The notes: generated by a model from the letters alone, not told the origin. A DNA stretch of 64,000 nucleotides from an uncultured Muribaculaceae bacterium (GCA_910578075.1 CAJTPK010000022.1:1-64000), one strand, 5' to 3'; numbered from the stretch's first letter, positions 32,864-42,182 are shown. Translations and numbers: made by a program.

Positions 32864-34264
32864 TCACTTAATCTTAAGTGTCGGGTTGATGAAAAACACT
32901 TTTTCTGTTGCACGGGTGATCGCGGTGTAGAGCCATCTGTAGAAATCCGGTCCGATGGCATCCTGCGCGATTCCTCCCATGTCGATATATACATGTTTCC
33001 ATTGACCGCCCTGCGCTTTATGACAGGTGACGCAATATGCATACTTGGCTTGTAGGGAATTGTAATATGGATCTTCCATCACGCCCTTTATCTTATGCGA
33101 CAGCTCACCTTCGTAGCTTGTGAGGACGCGGTTATAGAATTTCTCCATTTCCTCACGCGGTATCGACGGTCCGTCGCAAACGAGGCTACGGAGCATCAGT
33201 TTAGCGCCAACGATAGAGCCATCGGAGATAAGCCGAAGCTCCACATCCGTGAAATAACGTCCATACGCTTTCTCCGTTTTTCCTACCCATGTGACCTCTG
33301 CAGTGTCGCCATTGGCGATAAAGTTGCTGAGATTATTACGCTTACCCCAATAATAATCATTTTTGGCTATGATTAACCGGTCTCCTCTTTCGATAGGTTC
33401 TTCGGCAAACATGACCATGTTGCGTATTGCCCGGTTATAGTCGGTGGCGCGTTTGTTGGAGCGGGTGATTATCAGAGTTTCCTCCTCACCGACTTTGCCC
33501 CATGATTCAGACAATTTGTCGGCAAGATCCTGTGAGGATATAGCTTCTACCTCGGGATAACCACTTACATAAAGCTCCGCCGGCGCACCTGAATCCGGGT
33601 GCATCAGCAGCTGTCTTACACATGTTGCGTTAAAGATTATGCCGCTTTCTGCCTCCTGACGTACTGGAAAGTCAAGAGTGAATCCAACAGGATCGAGCCC
33701 CAGAGCACGGAGCCGGTCATGATTCATGGCTGTGCTCGATGTCTGGCCGACTGGAGGGAGCTGGGCTTCATCCCCTATAAGCATAAGTCTGCAACCCGGA
33801 GCGGAATATACATGATGCGCAAGATGTGACAAAAGGGAGCGTCCACCTCCGGGAGTGTCACCGATCAGAGAGGCCTCATCAACGATGAAGAGTGTGTCGC
33901 GCTGCTCGTTGGGGGCAAGAAAGAAGCTCGTGTTGGATGGGTCGGTGGAATTGCCGCGATATATTCGTTTATGAATGGTGGAAGCCGGATGATTTGAGAA
34001 TCCCTGGGCCACTTTCGCCGCGCGTCCGGTTGGCGCAAGCAGCACAACAGGGCGGCGGAGTTCATCAAGAGCCTTTATGAACGCGCCGACAACCGATGTC
34101 TTTCCGGTTCCGGCATATCCGTTGAGCACGAATACCTGACGCGGATTTCCGGAGAACATGAAACTTTCAAGCGACTCCAGAAGCATCTTCTGGCTTTCGA
34201 GAAGCTCAAAAGGTAGCTTGGAAGCAGCCATGTCGGTGATGATATTTCTCCAGGGTTCGGTCAT
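32864..34264 (-). CDS. RecD-like superfamily 1 DNA helicase
   Basis: A 466-residue ATPase of the RecD/TraA-like family. Walker A is GYAGTGKTS, followed by motif Ia LLAPTGRAAKVA, Walker B LFIVDEASLIGD, motif III LMLIGDEAQLPPVG, and C-terminal motifs TCHKAQGGQWKHV and YTAITRATEKV. It is much shorter than RecD of RecBCD and has no visible nuclease domain. Stand-alone members of this size are common in Bacteroidales. Repair or processing of DNA ends is inferred. Confidence 0.88.
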   Translation of the reverse strand: MTEPWRNIITDMAASKLPFELLESQKMLLESLESFMFSGNPRQVFVLNGYAGTGKTSVVGAFIKALDELRRPVVLLAPTGRAAKVAQGFSNHPASTIHKRIYRGNSTDPSNTSFFLAPNEQRDTLFIVDEASLIGDTPGGGRSLLSHLAHHVYSAPGCRLMLIGDEAQLPPVGQTSSTAMNHDRLRALGLDPVGFTLDFPVRQEAESGIIFNATCVRQLLMHPDSGAPAELYVSGYPEVEAISSQDLADKLSESWGKVGEEETLIITRSNKRATDYNRAIRNMVMFAEEPIERGDRLIIAKNDYYWGKRNNLSNFIANGDTAEVTWVGKTEKAYGRYFTDVELRLISDGSIVGAKLMLRSLVCDGPSIPREEMEKFYNRVLTSYEGELSHKIKGVMEDPYYNSLQAKYAYCVTCHKAQGGQWKHVYIDMGGIAQDAIGPDFYRWLYTAITRATEKVFFINPTLKIK

Positions 34265-34360
34265 GGAATAAGCGCGATGATTTTATTACAGAATGATTTT
34301 ATAAATGTAAAGTTACTTAAATTTGATTAATTTGTTATCAATGTTTTGCAAAATAATTGT

Positions 34361-34368
34361 TAACTTTG
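34361..34368 (+). promoter_or_regulatory. -7 box for eno
   Basis: TAACTTTG matches TAnnTTTG. It implies a leader of about 145 bases that includes the 9-bp tandem repeat. Confidence 0.5.
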
Positions 34369-34389
34369 CATTTGATAAAGGGCTTTAGG

Positions 34390-34434
34390 GACTTTAAGGA
34401 CCCTAAGGACATTAAGAACCTTAAAGACCTTAAG
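34390..34434. repeat. 9-bp tandem repeat (GACYTTAAG) in the eno leader
   Basis: Five contiguous 9-bp units: GACTTTAAG, GACCCTAAG, GACATTAAG, AACCTTAAA, GACCTTAAG. A related GGGCTTTAG precedes them. CTTAAG-containing units are self-complementary, so the RNA could fold in several registers. The remainder of 34265-34521 is AT-rich spacer. Confidence 0.75.
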
Positions 34435-34521
34435 GTTCAATAAGGGAGTTGAGGCTCTGATTATTCAGATCTTGAAAAGAATAGAATCTAAACCCAAATA
34501 TATCTTTAATTTATTAAGAAG

Positions 34522-35823
34522 ATGAAAATTGAAAAAGTAATCGGTCGCGAGATTCTTGACTCGCGCGGTAATCCCACAGTTGAAGTAGACGTTATCCTCG
34601 AAAGCGGTGTTATGGGCCGTGCAGCAGTTCCCTCCGGTGCATCTACCGGTGAGAACGAGGCTCTCGAGCTCCGCGACGGCGACAAGAGCCGTTACATGGG
34701 TAAAGGCGTTCAGAAAGCTGTGGCTAACGTAAACGGTCCTATCGCTGATGCCCTCAAGGGTCACAGCGCGCTCGACCAGATCGGTGTTGATAATATCATG
34801 CTCTCTCTCGATGGCACTCCCACCAAATCAAATCTTGGTGCAAACGCTATCCTCGGTGTGTCTCTCGCAGTTGCGAAGGCTGCCGCTAACTATCTTGACA
34901 TGCCTCTCTACCGCTATATCGGTGGATGCGACACTTATGTTCTCCCTGTTCCGATGATGAATATCATCAACGGTGGTGCTCACTCTGACGCTCCCATCTG
35001 TTTCCAGGAGTTCATGATCCGTCCTATCGGTGCATGCTGCTTCAAAGAGGGTATCCGCATGGGTACAGAGGTGTTCCACAACCTCAAGAGTGTGCTCAAA
35101 TCTCGTGGTCTTTCCACAGCAGTTGGTGACGAGGGTGGTTTCGCTCCCAAGCTCGAAGGCACAGAGGATGCTCTCAACGTAATCGTTGAGGCTATTAAGA
35201 AAGCTGGTTACGAGCCCGGAAAAGACGTTACAATCGGTCTTGACTGCGCTTCCTCAGAGTTCTATCAGAATGGTGTATATGACTACACTCACCTCAAGAA
35301 CGGTGCTGAGAAAGAGGTTAACGGCAAGAAGCTCACAAGCGAGGAGCAGGCTAAATATCTCGAGGAGCTCATCACAAAATATCCTATCGACTCTATCGAG
35401 GACGGTATGGACGAGAACGACTGGGAAGGCTGGAAGATCCTTACAGATCTTATCGGCGACCGTTGCCAGCTCGTAGGTGACGACTTCTTCGTAACCAACG
35501 TTAAATATCTTGAGAAAGGTATCGCAGAGGGTTGCGCTAACTCAATCCTCGTGAAAGTTAACCAGATCGGTTCACTCACAGAGACACTCCGTGCAGTTCA
35601 GATGGCACAGCGTAACAACTACACAGCTGTTATCTCTCACCGTTCTGGCGAGACTGAGGACGCTACAATCGCTGACCTCGCAGTTGCTATGAACGCTGGT
35701 CAGATCAAGACCGGTTCTGCAAGCCGCTCAGACCGTATGGCTAAATACAACCAGCTTCTCCGCATCGAGGAAGAGCTCGGTGACCGTGCTGTTTACGGCT
35801 ACAAGAAAATCGCCCGCAAGTAA
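34522..35823 (+). CDS. eno: Enolase
   Basis: A 433-residue glycolytic enzyme that converts 2-phosphoglycerate to phosphoenolpyruvate. Visible motifs are ILDSRGNPTVEVDV, PSGASTGENEALELRD, the catalytic Glu region VGDEGGFAPKL, metal ligands in IEDGMDENDWEGW and LVGDDFF, catalytic Lys in ILVKVNQIGSLTET and the loop SHRSGETEDATIADLAV. Codon use is strongly biased (CTC, ATC), as expected for high expression. Length is normal. Transcribed alone, with its own promoter and terminator. Confidence 0.98.
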   Translation: MKIEKVIGREILDSRGNPTVEVDVILESGVMGRAAVPSGASTGENEALELRDGDKSRYMGKGVQKAVANVNGPIADALKGHSALDQIGVDNIMLSLDGTPTKSNLGANAILGVSLAVAKAAANYLDMPLYRYIGGCDTYVLPVPMMNIINGGAHSDAPICFQEFMIRPIGACCFKEGIRMGTEVFHNLKSVLKSRGLSTAVGDEGGFAPKLEGTEDALNVIVEAIKKAGYEPGKDVTIGLDCASSEFYQNGVYDYTHLKNGAEKEVNGKKLTSEEQAKYLEELITKYPIDSIEDGMDENDWEGWKILTDLIGDRCQLVGDDFFVTNVKYLEKGIAEGCANSILVKVNQIGSLTETLRAVQMAQRNNYTAVISHRSGETEDATIADLAVAMNAGQIKTGSASRSDRMAKYNQLLRIEEELGDRAVYGYKKIARK

Positions 35824-35853
35824 TAAAACTTTCGCGTAAATTTTAATACAGGT

Positions 35854-35885
35854 TAAGCCGCTCGATTTTGAGCGGCTTTTCTTTT
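35854..35885 (+). terminator. Rho-independent terminator of eno
   Basis: AAGCCGCT pairs with AGCGGCTT around CGATTTTG and is followed by TTCTTTTA, about 30 bp after the eno stop. Confidence 0.85.
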
Positions 35886-35933
35886 ATATTGTTGTTCAAT
35901 CTGTGGCGACATGTCTTGAATGATGATATAAAA

Positions 35934-35967
35934 TTAAATCCGGCTTCGGAATCGAAGCCGGATTTAA
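35934..35967 (-). terminator. Terminator of the rplM-rpsI-rpsB-tsf operon
   Basis: A perfect 15-bp stem, TTAAATCCGGCTTCG with CGAAGCCGGATTTAA, around a four-base loop. On the minus strand it is followed by TTTTATAT. It lies about 25 bp after the tsf stop. Confidence 0.8.
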
Positions 35968-35991
35968 TCGGTTTATATTGACTAAAATTGA

Positions 35992-36984
35992 TTAGTCCTG
36001 GTTGAGGTTCACGCGTTTGAACTCTACAGCTACGAGACCTTTCATCTCTTTGTCGAGATACTGGCCAACTGTGAGAGTAGCGTCGCGGTGATACTCCTGC
36101 TCGAGAAGAACGTTCTCCTTGTAGTATTTGTTGATACGTCCGTTCACGATGTTGTCGATCATCTGCTGGGGAAGGTTTGCAGCTTTCTTTTCTGCAGCCT
36201 CTGCCATGATCTCGCGAGCCTTGGCAGCATCCTCCTCTGTGATCCAACCTTTGGTGATGTTGGATGCGATGTGATCATCGCTGTCGAAGTGGTTGGGGTT
36301 GAAACCGGCTTTCTTCAAAGCAGCCTCAACAGCCTTGCGAACCTGCTCTGATTTTGTTTTCTCGATAGCCACGTTCTTCTCCTCCTCGATAACAGCGGCG
36401 GGAACAGCCTCACGGTTTACAGCAACGGGGTTCATAGCTGCTACCTGCATAGCCACCTCTTTGCCTACCTCAGCGGATACACCTTCAAGGTTGAAACCTA
36501 CGATAGTTGCGAGCTTGTTGCCGAGGTGATCGTAAGCGGCTACGCTGGGTGCCTCGATGCATTCGTATGCTCCGAGTTCCATCTTCTCACCTGTCTTACC
36601 GATCTCGTCAGTGATGTGCTCCTCAACGGTGCGGTCATCAAGTTTGAGGGCTTTCACCTCATCAAGGTTCTTTGCGCCGGCGGCAACCGCTGCGTCAAGA
36701 ATCTGCTTTGTGAGAGCGCGGAAAGACTCGTTCTTAGCAACGAAGTCTGTCTCGCATTTGAGAGCCACGATAGCCGCGAAACCAGCTTTAACAGCTGAGA
36801 GCACACAGCCCTCGGAAGCCTGACGGTCCTCGCGTTTTGCTGCAACTGCCTGACCTTTCTTGCGGATGATCTCGATAGCGGCCTGGATGTCGCCTTCGGT
36901 CTCTGCAAGAGCGTTCTTGCAGTCCATCATACCTGCGCCGGTCATGTTGCGCAGCTTTTTGATATCTTCAATGCTTACTGCCAT
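35992..36984 (-). CDS. tsf: Translation elongation factor Ts
   Basis: A 330-residue guanine-nucleotide exchange factor for EF-Tu. The N-terminal UBA-like domain reads IKKLRNMTGAGMMDCKNAL, and the core signature is FVAKNESFRALTKQI. The Bacteroidetes-type C-terminal portion contains LLEQEYHRD and TVGQYLD. Length is usual for the phylum. It follows rpsB by 20 bp, the standard order. Confidence 0.97.
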   Translation of the reverse strand: MAVSIEDIKKLRNMTGAGMMDCKNALAETEGDIQAAIEIIRKKGQAVAAKREDRQASEGCVLSAVKAGFAAIVALKCETDFVAKNESFRALTKQILDAAVAAGAKNLDEVKALKLDDRTVEEHITDEIGKTGEKMELGAYECIEAPSVAAYDHLGNKLATIVGFNLEGVSAEVGKEVAMQVAAMNPVAVNREAVPAAVIEEEKNVAIEKTKSEQVRKAVEAALKKAGFNPNHFDSDDHIASNITKGWITEEDAAKAREIMAEAAEKKAANLPQQMIDNIVNGRINKYYKENVLLEQEYHRDATLTVGQYLDKEMKGLVAVEFKRVNLNQD

Positions 36985-37004
36985 TGTAGTTTAAATTTTA
37001 ATGA

Positions 37005-37847
37005 TTAAGCCTCTTCAGAAGCCTCTTCTTTTACTTCCTCTTTTACCTCAACCTCAGCGGGAGCGGCTGCGCGCTCTTCGTTGCGGCGTACGCGACGGCG
37101 TTTGCCGGGAGCTGAAGCCTCGCCTTCCTCTTTGTCCTCGGGAGCATCGATTTTCTCGATCTTGCGCTCCTCAAGACCCTCAGCCATTGCGCCACATACA
37201 GCGTCGAGGATGATCTCGATGCTCTTTGAAGCGTCATCGTTAGCGGGGATCACGAAGTCTACATTCTCAGGGTTTGAGTTGGTGTCGACGATAGCGAACA
37301 CGGGGATGCCAAGGCGGTTGGCCTCTGCAACAGCGATGTGCTCTTTCATAACGTCAACAACAAAGAGAGCGGAGGGAAGACGACCGAGGTCTGCGATTGA
37401 ACCGAGGTTCTTCTCGAGTTTCGCACGCTGACGTGTGATCTGAAGTTTCTCGCGCTTTGAAAGGTTGTCGAAAGTGCCGTCTTTCTCCATCTTGTCGATG
37501 GTGGTCATTTTCTTCACAGCCTTACGGATAGTGGGGAAGTTGGTGAGCATACCGCCGGGCCAGCGCTCGATAACATAAGGCATGTTAACGGATTTAGCTT
37601 TCTCTGCGATAGTCTCTTTGGCCTGTTTCTTTGTAGCTACGAAGAGCACTTTCTTGCCGCTTTTTGCAATCTGCTTGAGGGCGTTGGCTGCTTCTTCGAT
37701 CTTAGCTGCCGTTTTATAAAGGTCTATGATGTGGATACCATTGCGCTCCATGAAGATGTAAGGAGACATTGCGGGATTCCATTTGCGTTTGAGGTGACCG
37801 AAATGACATCCGGCTTCAAGGAGTTGATCAAATGTTGGTGTTGCCAT
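37005..37847 (-). CDS. rpsB: 30S ribosomal protein S2
   Basis: A 280-residue S2 protein with LLEAGCHFGHLKRKWNP, ERWPGGMLTNFPTIRKAVKK, PSALFVVDV, and GIPVFAIVDTNSNPENVDFVIPANDDA. The last 45 or so residues are a Lys/Glu/Arg-rich tail typical of Bacteroidetes. A 104-bp gap separates it from rpsI, so a secondary promoter or leader may be present, but I see no clear motif. Confidence 0.98.
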   Translation of the reverse strand: MATPTFDQLLEAGCHFGHLKRKWNPAMSPYIFMERNGIHIIDLYKTAAKIEEAANALKQIAKSGKKVLFVATKKQAKETIAEKAKSVNMPYVIERWPGGMLTNFPTIRKAVKKMTTIDKMEKDGTFDNLSKREKLQITRQRAKLEKNLGSIADLGRLPSALFVVDVMKEHIAVAEANRLGIPVFAIVDTNSNPENVDFVIPANDDASKSIEIILDAVCGAMAEGLEERKIEKIDAPEDKEEGEASAPGKRRRVRRNEERAAAPAEVEVKEEVKEEASEEA

Positions 37848-37951
37848 TTGTTTTGTTTGTGATTTGTTTACGTTCTTTTTTAATACAATCCGGGAGTAGG
37901 GAACGTGTCCATCTCGCGAATTTAGATGCTAAACACGAAGAGAGAAGAATA

Positions 37952-38338
37952 TTAACGTTTGGAGAACTGGAAGCGTTTGCGAGCCTTGGGACGTCCCGGT
38001 TTCTTACGCTCTACAGCACGCGGGTCGCGTGTCATGAAGCCTTCTGCACGGAGAGCGGGTTTGTCCTCGGGGTTGATCTTCACCAGCGCGCGAGCGATAG
38101 CGAGACGCAGAGCCTCTGACTGTCCTTTGTAGCCACCACCGTCGATGTGAGCGTAGATGTCATATTTCTCTACACAATCGAGTGTGTTAAGCGGCTGCTT
38201 TACGATATACTGAAGAATCGAAGAGGGGAAGTATACATCCAGAGGACGCTTGTCGATAATGATTTTACCTGTACCCTCGGTAAGATAAACTCGAGCTACG
38301 GCTGCTTTGCGGCGGCCAATTGCATTTACTTTTTCCAT
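37952..38338 (-). CDS. rpsI: 30S ribosomal protein S9
   Basis: A 128-residue S9 protein: NAIGRRKAAVARVYLTEG, DIYAHIDGGGYKGQSEALRL and the basic end RKKPGRPKARKRFQFSKR contacting the P-site tRNA. It is 8 bp downstream of rplM, the conserved pair. Confidence 0.98.
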   Translation of the reverse strand: MEKVNAIGRRKAAVARVYLTEGTGKIIIDKRPLDVYFPSSILQYIVKQPLNTLDCVEKYDIYAHIDGGGYKGQSEALRLAIARALVKINPEDKPALRAEGFMTRDPRAVERKKPGRPKARKRFQFSKR

Positions 38339-38346
38339 CTTCTTTC

Positions 38347-38829
38347 TTAAAATTTCATTTTAGTGATGTCGATTACTGTGGGGTTCACGTCAGCGAAGGG
38401 ATGCTCTGCGCCGTTGTATACGTGAAGGTTGCGAAGCTGTGCAGCACCAAGTTTGGTTTTGGGAAGCATACCTTTCACAACTTTGATGAAGAGGGGGTGG
38501 TAACCAGCCTTCACAGTGGCTTTCTGAGATTTAGCCATGAGGTCGGCGGGTGTGAATGAACGCTGACCGCCGGGATAGCCGGTGTAGCGGAGGTATTCAC
38601 GTTTTGTCCACTTGTCACCATTGAGAACGACCTTGTCGGCGTTGATGACGATTACGTTGTCGCCGCAATCAAGATTGGGCGTGAAGTCAGCTTTGTGTTT
38701 GCCGCGGAGAATCTTGGCAACTACTGAGCAAAGACGACCGAGCACGAGGTCGGTTGCGTCGATTACCACCCAGTTCTTCTTGATTGTAGCCGGGGTGGCG
38801 GAAATTGTCTTATAGCTTAAAGTATCCAC
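38347..38829 (-). CDS. rplM: 50S ribosomal protein L13
   Basis: A 160-residue L13 protein: WVVIDATDLVLGRLCSVVAKIL, GDNVIVINADKVVLNGDKW and GMLPKTKLGAAQLRNLHVYNG. It heads the rplM-rpsI-rpsB-tsf transcript, which starts in the structured leader at about 38830-38940. Confidence 0.98.
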   Translation of the reverse strand: MDTLSYKTISATPATIKKNWVVIDATDLVLGRLCSVVAKILRGKHKADFTPNLDCGDNVIVINADKVVLNGDKWTKREYLRYTGYPGGQRSFTPADLMAKSQKATVKAGYHPLFIKVVKGMLPKTKLGAAQLRNLHVYNGAEHPFADVNPTVIDITKMKF

Positions 38830-38839
38830 TATTAACTTT

Positions 38840-38940
38840 AATGTTTAATTAATGTTTGTAAATGCCGTAAAATCAAGCTGTTGGTCGGCCAAAACCAACG
38901 GTGCTCAACCCTGCGGCCAATTCGTTTGGATAAAATCGGC
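38840..38940 (-). promoter_or_regulatory. rplM leader with hairpins, candidate autoregulatory element
   Basis: The roughly 110-base leader contains GTTGGT (38880-38885) paired with ACCAAC (38894-38899) around CGGCCAAA, and a second GGCCG/CGGCC relation with 38916-38922. Ribosomal leader autoregulation is common, so this is a plausible L13-binding site. The match is structural only. Confidence 0.35.
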
Positions 38941-38943
38941 TCG

Positions 38944-38951
38944 CAAAATTA
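38944..38951 (-). promoter_or_regulatory. -7 box for the rplM operon
   Basis: TAATTTTG on the minus strand matches TAnnTTTG. It directly abuts the T-run of the terminator of the upstream gene. Confidence 0.55.
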
Positions 38952-38952
38952 C

Positions 38953-38986
38953 AAAAAAAAACGCTAACAGCAAAGCCATTAGCGTT
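38953..38986 (-). terminator. Terminator of the cca-containing operon
   Basis: AACGCTAA pairs with TTAGCGTT around a short loop, followed on the minus strand by nine T. It lies about 25 bp after the cca stop and touches the rplM promoter. Confidence 0.85.
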
Positions 38987-39013
38987 TTTTATTTATTTTT
39001 CTGAGACAAATTC

Positions 39014-40420
39014 TTATTTGTTGATGATTTCAGGAGCGATTCGGAGCACGTATGCCCAGGCATCATCGTGGGTGTAGGGGATGTCGCCTTCAAGGATGGC
39101 CTCTTTTACGGCGTCTTTGATCTCTTTTATCGCGGATGATGGCGGAATCTTGAAATATTCCATTATCTCATTGCCGTCGACGGGGGATTTCCAGTTGCGT
39201 AGGGCGTCGGCATCGTTTATTTCGGTCATGCGCTGACGAAGCGAGGCGAACCCTTCAAGCTGACGACGCACCTTGGCAGGATTCTTCGATGTGATGTCAG
39301 CTTCGGCAAGGGTCATCAGGTCTTCGAGTTCAGAGCCGGCTTCGGTGATAAGGCGACGCACTCCGGAATCGGAGACTCCATCCTCTCCCACAGACTGCGG
39401 CCGCATATGCAGACCAACGAGTTTTGCCACATATTTCATCTTTTCATTCTGAGGCAGTTTCATCTGCTTGAATACTCTGGGAATCATCTTTTCCCCAATG
39501 AAATTGTGGTTATGGAAAGTCCAGCCTATTTTCTCATCGTAGCGCTTTGTGACAGGCTTCCCGATGTCGTGGAGCAGAGCCGCCCATCTGAGCCATTCGT
39601 TATCGCTTTTCTCAGCCACATTATCCACGACTTGTAGGGTGTGGTAGAAGTTATCCTTGTGTCCCTTACCTTCCTTTGTTTCCACACCTTTGAGGGCATA
39701 CACCACCGGGAAGATGAGTTGCAACAATCCTGAATCGTCAAGTAATCTGAAACCTATCGACGGGCGTGGGGAGCGGATGATTTTGGAAAGCTCGTCGTTG
39801 ATACGTTCTTTTGTTATGATTGAGATCCGTTCGCGGTTGCGCATGATTGCCTCAAATGTTTCCGGCTCTATGCTGAACCCGAGCTGAGTCGCGAATCTGA
39901 TGGCGCGCATCATCCGCAGAGGATCATCAGAGAATGTTATGTCCGGATCAAGCGGTGTGCGGATGATTTTTTTGTGAAGATCAGCTACTCCACCAAACGG
40001 ATCAACCAATTCTCCGAAGCGGGAAGCGTTGAGGCATATCGCCATGGCGTTGATGGTAAAATCCCGGCGGTTCTGGTCATCCTCAAGAGTGCCGTCCTCT
40101 ACAATGGGATTCCGCGATTCGCGTGAATATGATTCTTTTCTCGCGCCTACAAATTCAAGCTCGAGATGGCGGGTTTTCACCTGCGCAGTGCCGTAGCTCG
40201 CGAATACGCTGAGTCCGTTGCCATGATTTAGGCGTGCCGCCACTTCTGTGGCGAGTTCTATGCCGCTGCCCACAGTCACGAAATCTATATCGGAAGAGGG
40301 GCGGTTCAGGAAAATATCACGTACATAACCACCCACAACATAAACTTCGCGGTCCATGTTGTCGGCAATCTCTCCGATTTGTCTGAAAATCGGCAGTTTC
40401 AGGTCGTCAGATAGGTTCAC
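39014..40420 (-). CDS. cca: CCA tRNA nucleotidyltransferase with HD domain
   Basis: A 468-residue class II nucleotidyltransferase. The head domain has GGYVRDIFLNRPSSDIDFVT with the DxD metal pair, RRDFTINAMAI and the RRM-like DDPLRMMRAIRFATQLGF. An HD domain (LLHDIGKP, about 270-380) follows. It adds or repairs the 3' CCA end of tRNAs; the HD part probably removes phosphate. PolyA polymerase is the alternative for this fold, but Bacteroidetes members are annotated as CCA enzymes. Last gene of the zapA-rny cluster. Confidence 0.9.
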   Translation of the reverse strand: MNLSDDLKLPIFRQIGEIADNMDREVYVVGGYVRDIFLNRPSSDIDFVTVGSGIELATEVAARLNHGNGLSVFASYGTAQVKTRHLELEFVGARKESYSRESRNPIVEDGTLEDDQNRRDFTINAMAICLNASRFGELVDPFGGVADLHKKIIRTPLDPDITFSDDPLRMMRAIRFATQLGFSIEPETFEAIMRNRERISIITKERINDELSKIIRSPRPSIGFRLLDDSGLLQLIFPVVYALKGVETKEGKGHKDNFYHTLQVVDNVAEKSDNEWLRWAALLHDIGKPVTKRYDEKIGWTFHNHNFIGEKMIPRVFKQMKLPQNEKMKYVAKLVGLHMRPQSVGEDGVSDSGVRRLITEAGSELEDLMTLAEADITSKNPAKVRRQLEGFASLRQRMTEINDADALRNWKSPVDGNEIMEYFKIPPSSAIKEIKDAVKEAILEGDIPYTHDDAWAYVLRIAPEIINK

Positions 40421-40460
40421 TTAAGTGTTAGGTATGAGTGATGAGTTATGAAGTATATGC

Positions 40461-41648
40461 TCAGAGTTCTGTGAGGTCTTCGGGGAAGACGGTGAGATTC
40501 TCTAATCCTGCGGATGTGACGCGGTAGGTGTTTTCCACACCGACGGCACCGACGTGAGGAATTACAAATTTCGGTTCAATGGCGATTGTCATGTTCTCAG
40601 CCAAGATATCCTTGCTTCGTTCCATCACAACCGGAATCTCATTGAGTTCTATTCCGACACCATGACCGATAAATCCAGCCTTATGCGCATGACCCATAAA
40701 ATACTCATGGAGGTTATCCGCTTTGACAATCTCAATCGCTTCCTTGTATAGGGAAGATACGGGCACACCGGGTTTGCCAATCTCCTCGAGTCTCTTCAGG
40801 ATTTTTCTGGAGCATTCGTGAGCCTTTGAAGCCAAATCGGGGACCGATTCAATGGTCCAGCAACGTGTCATGTCGGTCTGATAGCCGTTGAATCCGCCGT
40901 TCATATCGACCATTACTGCTGTGCCCGGCTTGAGGATGGCTCCGTTTGCGCCAACGGGGAGCGAGGGATCTGTGCCTTCTCCACCCATTGAAAAATCATA
41001 AGGCGATGGATTGTCTGCATTGTCTCCGGCAATTACAGAGCCCATGTTGAGCTCCATGCGGTTGCCGGCTGCGCGCAGAATGCCGAGGCAACCTTCTCTG
41101 CGGAGCACTCTTTCGATTTCAATCTGAAACTCCAGATCGGTCATTCCCTCTTTATAGCATTTGTGAACCTGAGCATAGACTGCCGCCTGATGCAGACCAT
41201 CCTGACGCATCTTCACTATCTCATAGTCGGTCTTCTCCATCCTTGACTTGCGCATTGCCATCGATGCGTCTGCGAATTCAGTGTCAGGGAAGCATTTTTT
41301 CAAGCGTTCGATATCCGAGTAGAGCATGTCGGCATATTCAAGTCCGATACAAGAGGGGATAGTGTATCCTATTTCCCCAAGTTTATCGGCTATGACCTCC
41401 GGCTTGCGGATGGCGATGCATTGTTTATGATCAGGAGCCTGGCTCGGAGGAATCATCATGAATACGGGTTCCCGGTCAGCGGGAATATATACGTAGCCAC
41501 GGAATATGCATCCGCTCATATAAAATATGTTTACAGGCGATGCGATCAGGATTGCATCAAGATGTCCGCTCTGCATCTGTGAGCGAACTTTTGAAACGCG
41601 GAGCTCATACTCCGCTTTAAGGTCTTGTGTGAGAAATGGTATATTCAT
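40461..41648 (-). CDS. M24-family aminopeptidase (Xaa-Pro type)
   Basis: A 395-residue protein. An N-terminal creatinase-like domain (about 1-140) precedes the pita-bread domain, whose metal ligands are visible: VDMNGGFNGYQTDMTR (two Asp), GHGVGIELNEIP (His), AIEPKFV (Glu) and GVENTYRV (Glu). It is thought to cleave residues before proline. There is no signal peptide, so it is cytoplasmic. It lies between gldH and cca on the same strand. Confidence 0.9.
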   Translation of the reverse strand: MNIPFLTQDLKAEYELRVSKVRSQMQSGHLDAILIASPVNIFYMSGCIFRGYVYIPADREPVFMMIPPSQAPDHKQCIAIRKPEVIADKLGEIGYTIPSCIGLEYADMLYSDIERLKKCFPDTEFADASMAMRKSRMEKTDYEIVKMRQDGLHQAAVYAQVHKCYKEGMTDLEFQIEIERVLRREGCLGILRAAGNRMELNMGSVIAGDNADNPSPYDFSMGGEGTDPSLPVGANGAILKPGTAVMVDMNGGFNGYQTDMTRCWTIESVPDLASKAHECSRKILKRLEEIGKPGVPVSSLYKEAIEIVKADNLHEYFMGHAHKAGFIGHGVGIELNEIPVVMERSKDILAENMTIAIEPKFVIPHVGAVGVENTYRVTSAGLENLTVFPEDLTEL

Positions 41649-41687
41649 ACCTTTAAAACAATTATATGAGGGAAAGTATGCAGATTG

Positions 41688-42182
41688 TCATTTGTTCTCC
41701 TTGAGAATCATTGTCAAGCCGATATTTCTAAGCCCCAACGTGTTTGAGGTGGGAGACAAGGAAGCTATCTCCACCATGTATCCGTCCGGAATCTTAAAAT
41801 CATTGCGTAATGTATCGGAAATCTCATAAAGGAAAATACTTTTCTTTCCCCTGAGTTTGCCGTTGTCGCCGCGCAGGCGCACCGTCATACGTCTTGTCTG
41901 CATGATTCCGTTCTCATCCTCTTCTGTCACTTCAAGAGGAATCTCTGATGACGCATCGCGTGGAGAATAGCGCAATGTAAGTATGATATCAAACCTGTCA
42001 CCGGGGTTCACAATCGAGTCGGCAGGCCATGGCGTGAATGGAATCACGCATATGGGGTCCCATCCGTCTGTGCCGAAAGCTGCGAAGTCAGCGTATACCA
42101 CATTGTCCACCCTGCGGCAGGAGCCGCAGGTGGCAATCAATCCTGCTACGAGAATCAATCGGGTCAATATGGCGGCTTTCAT
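41688..42182 (-). CDS. GldH-like lipoprotein
   Basis: A 164-residue lipoprotein (lipobox CGSC). The final part, GYMVEIASLSPTSNTLGLRNIGL, and the position next to the PSP1 gene match GldH, an accessory lipoprotein of gliding and type IX secretion. GldH occurs in non-gliding Bacteroidales in the same neighbourhood. Overall similarity is inferred from short motifs and context, so this is moderate. It lies 27 bp after ricT. Confidence 0.6.
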   Translation of the reverse strand: MKAAILTRLILVAGLIATCGSCRRVDNVVYADFAAFGTDGWDPICVIPFTPWPADSIVNPGDRFDIILTLRYSPRDASSEIPLEVTEEDENGIMQTRRMTVRLRGDNGKLRGKKSIFLYEISDTLRNDFKIPDGYMVEIASLSPTSNTLGLRNIGLTMILKENK

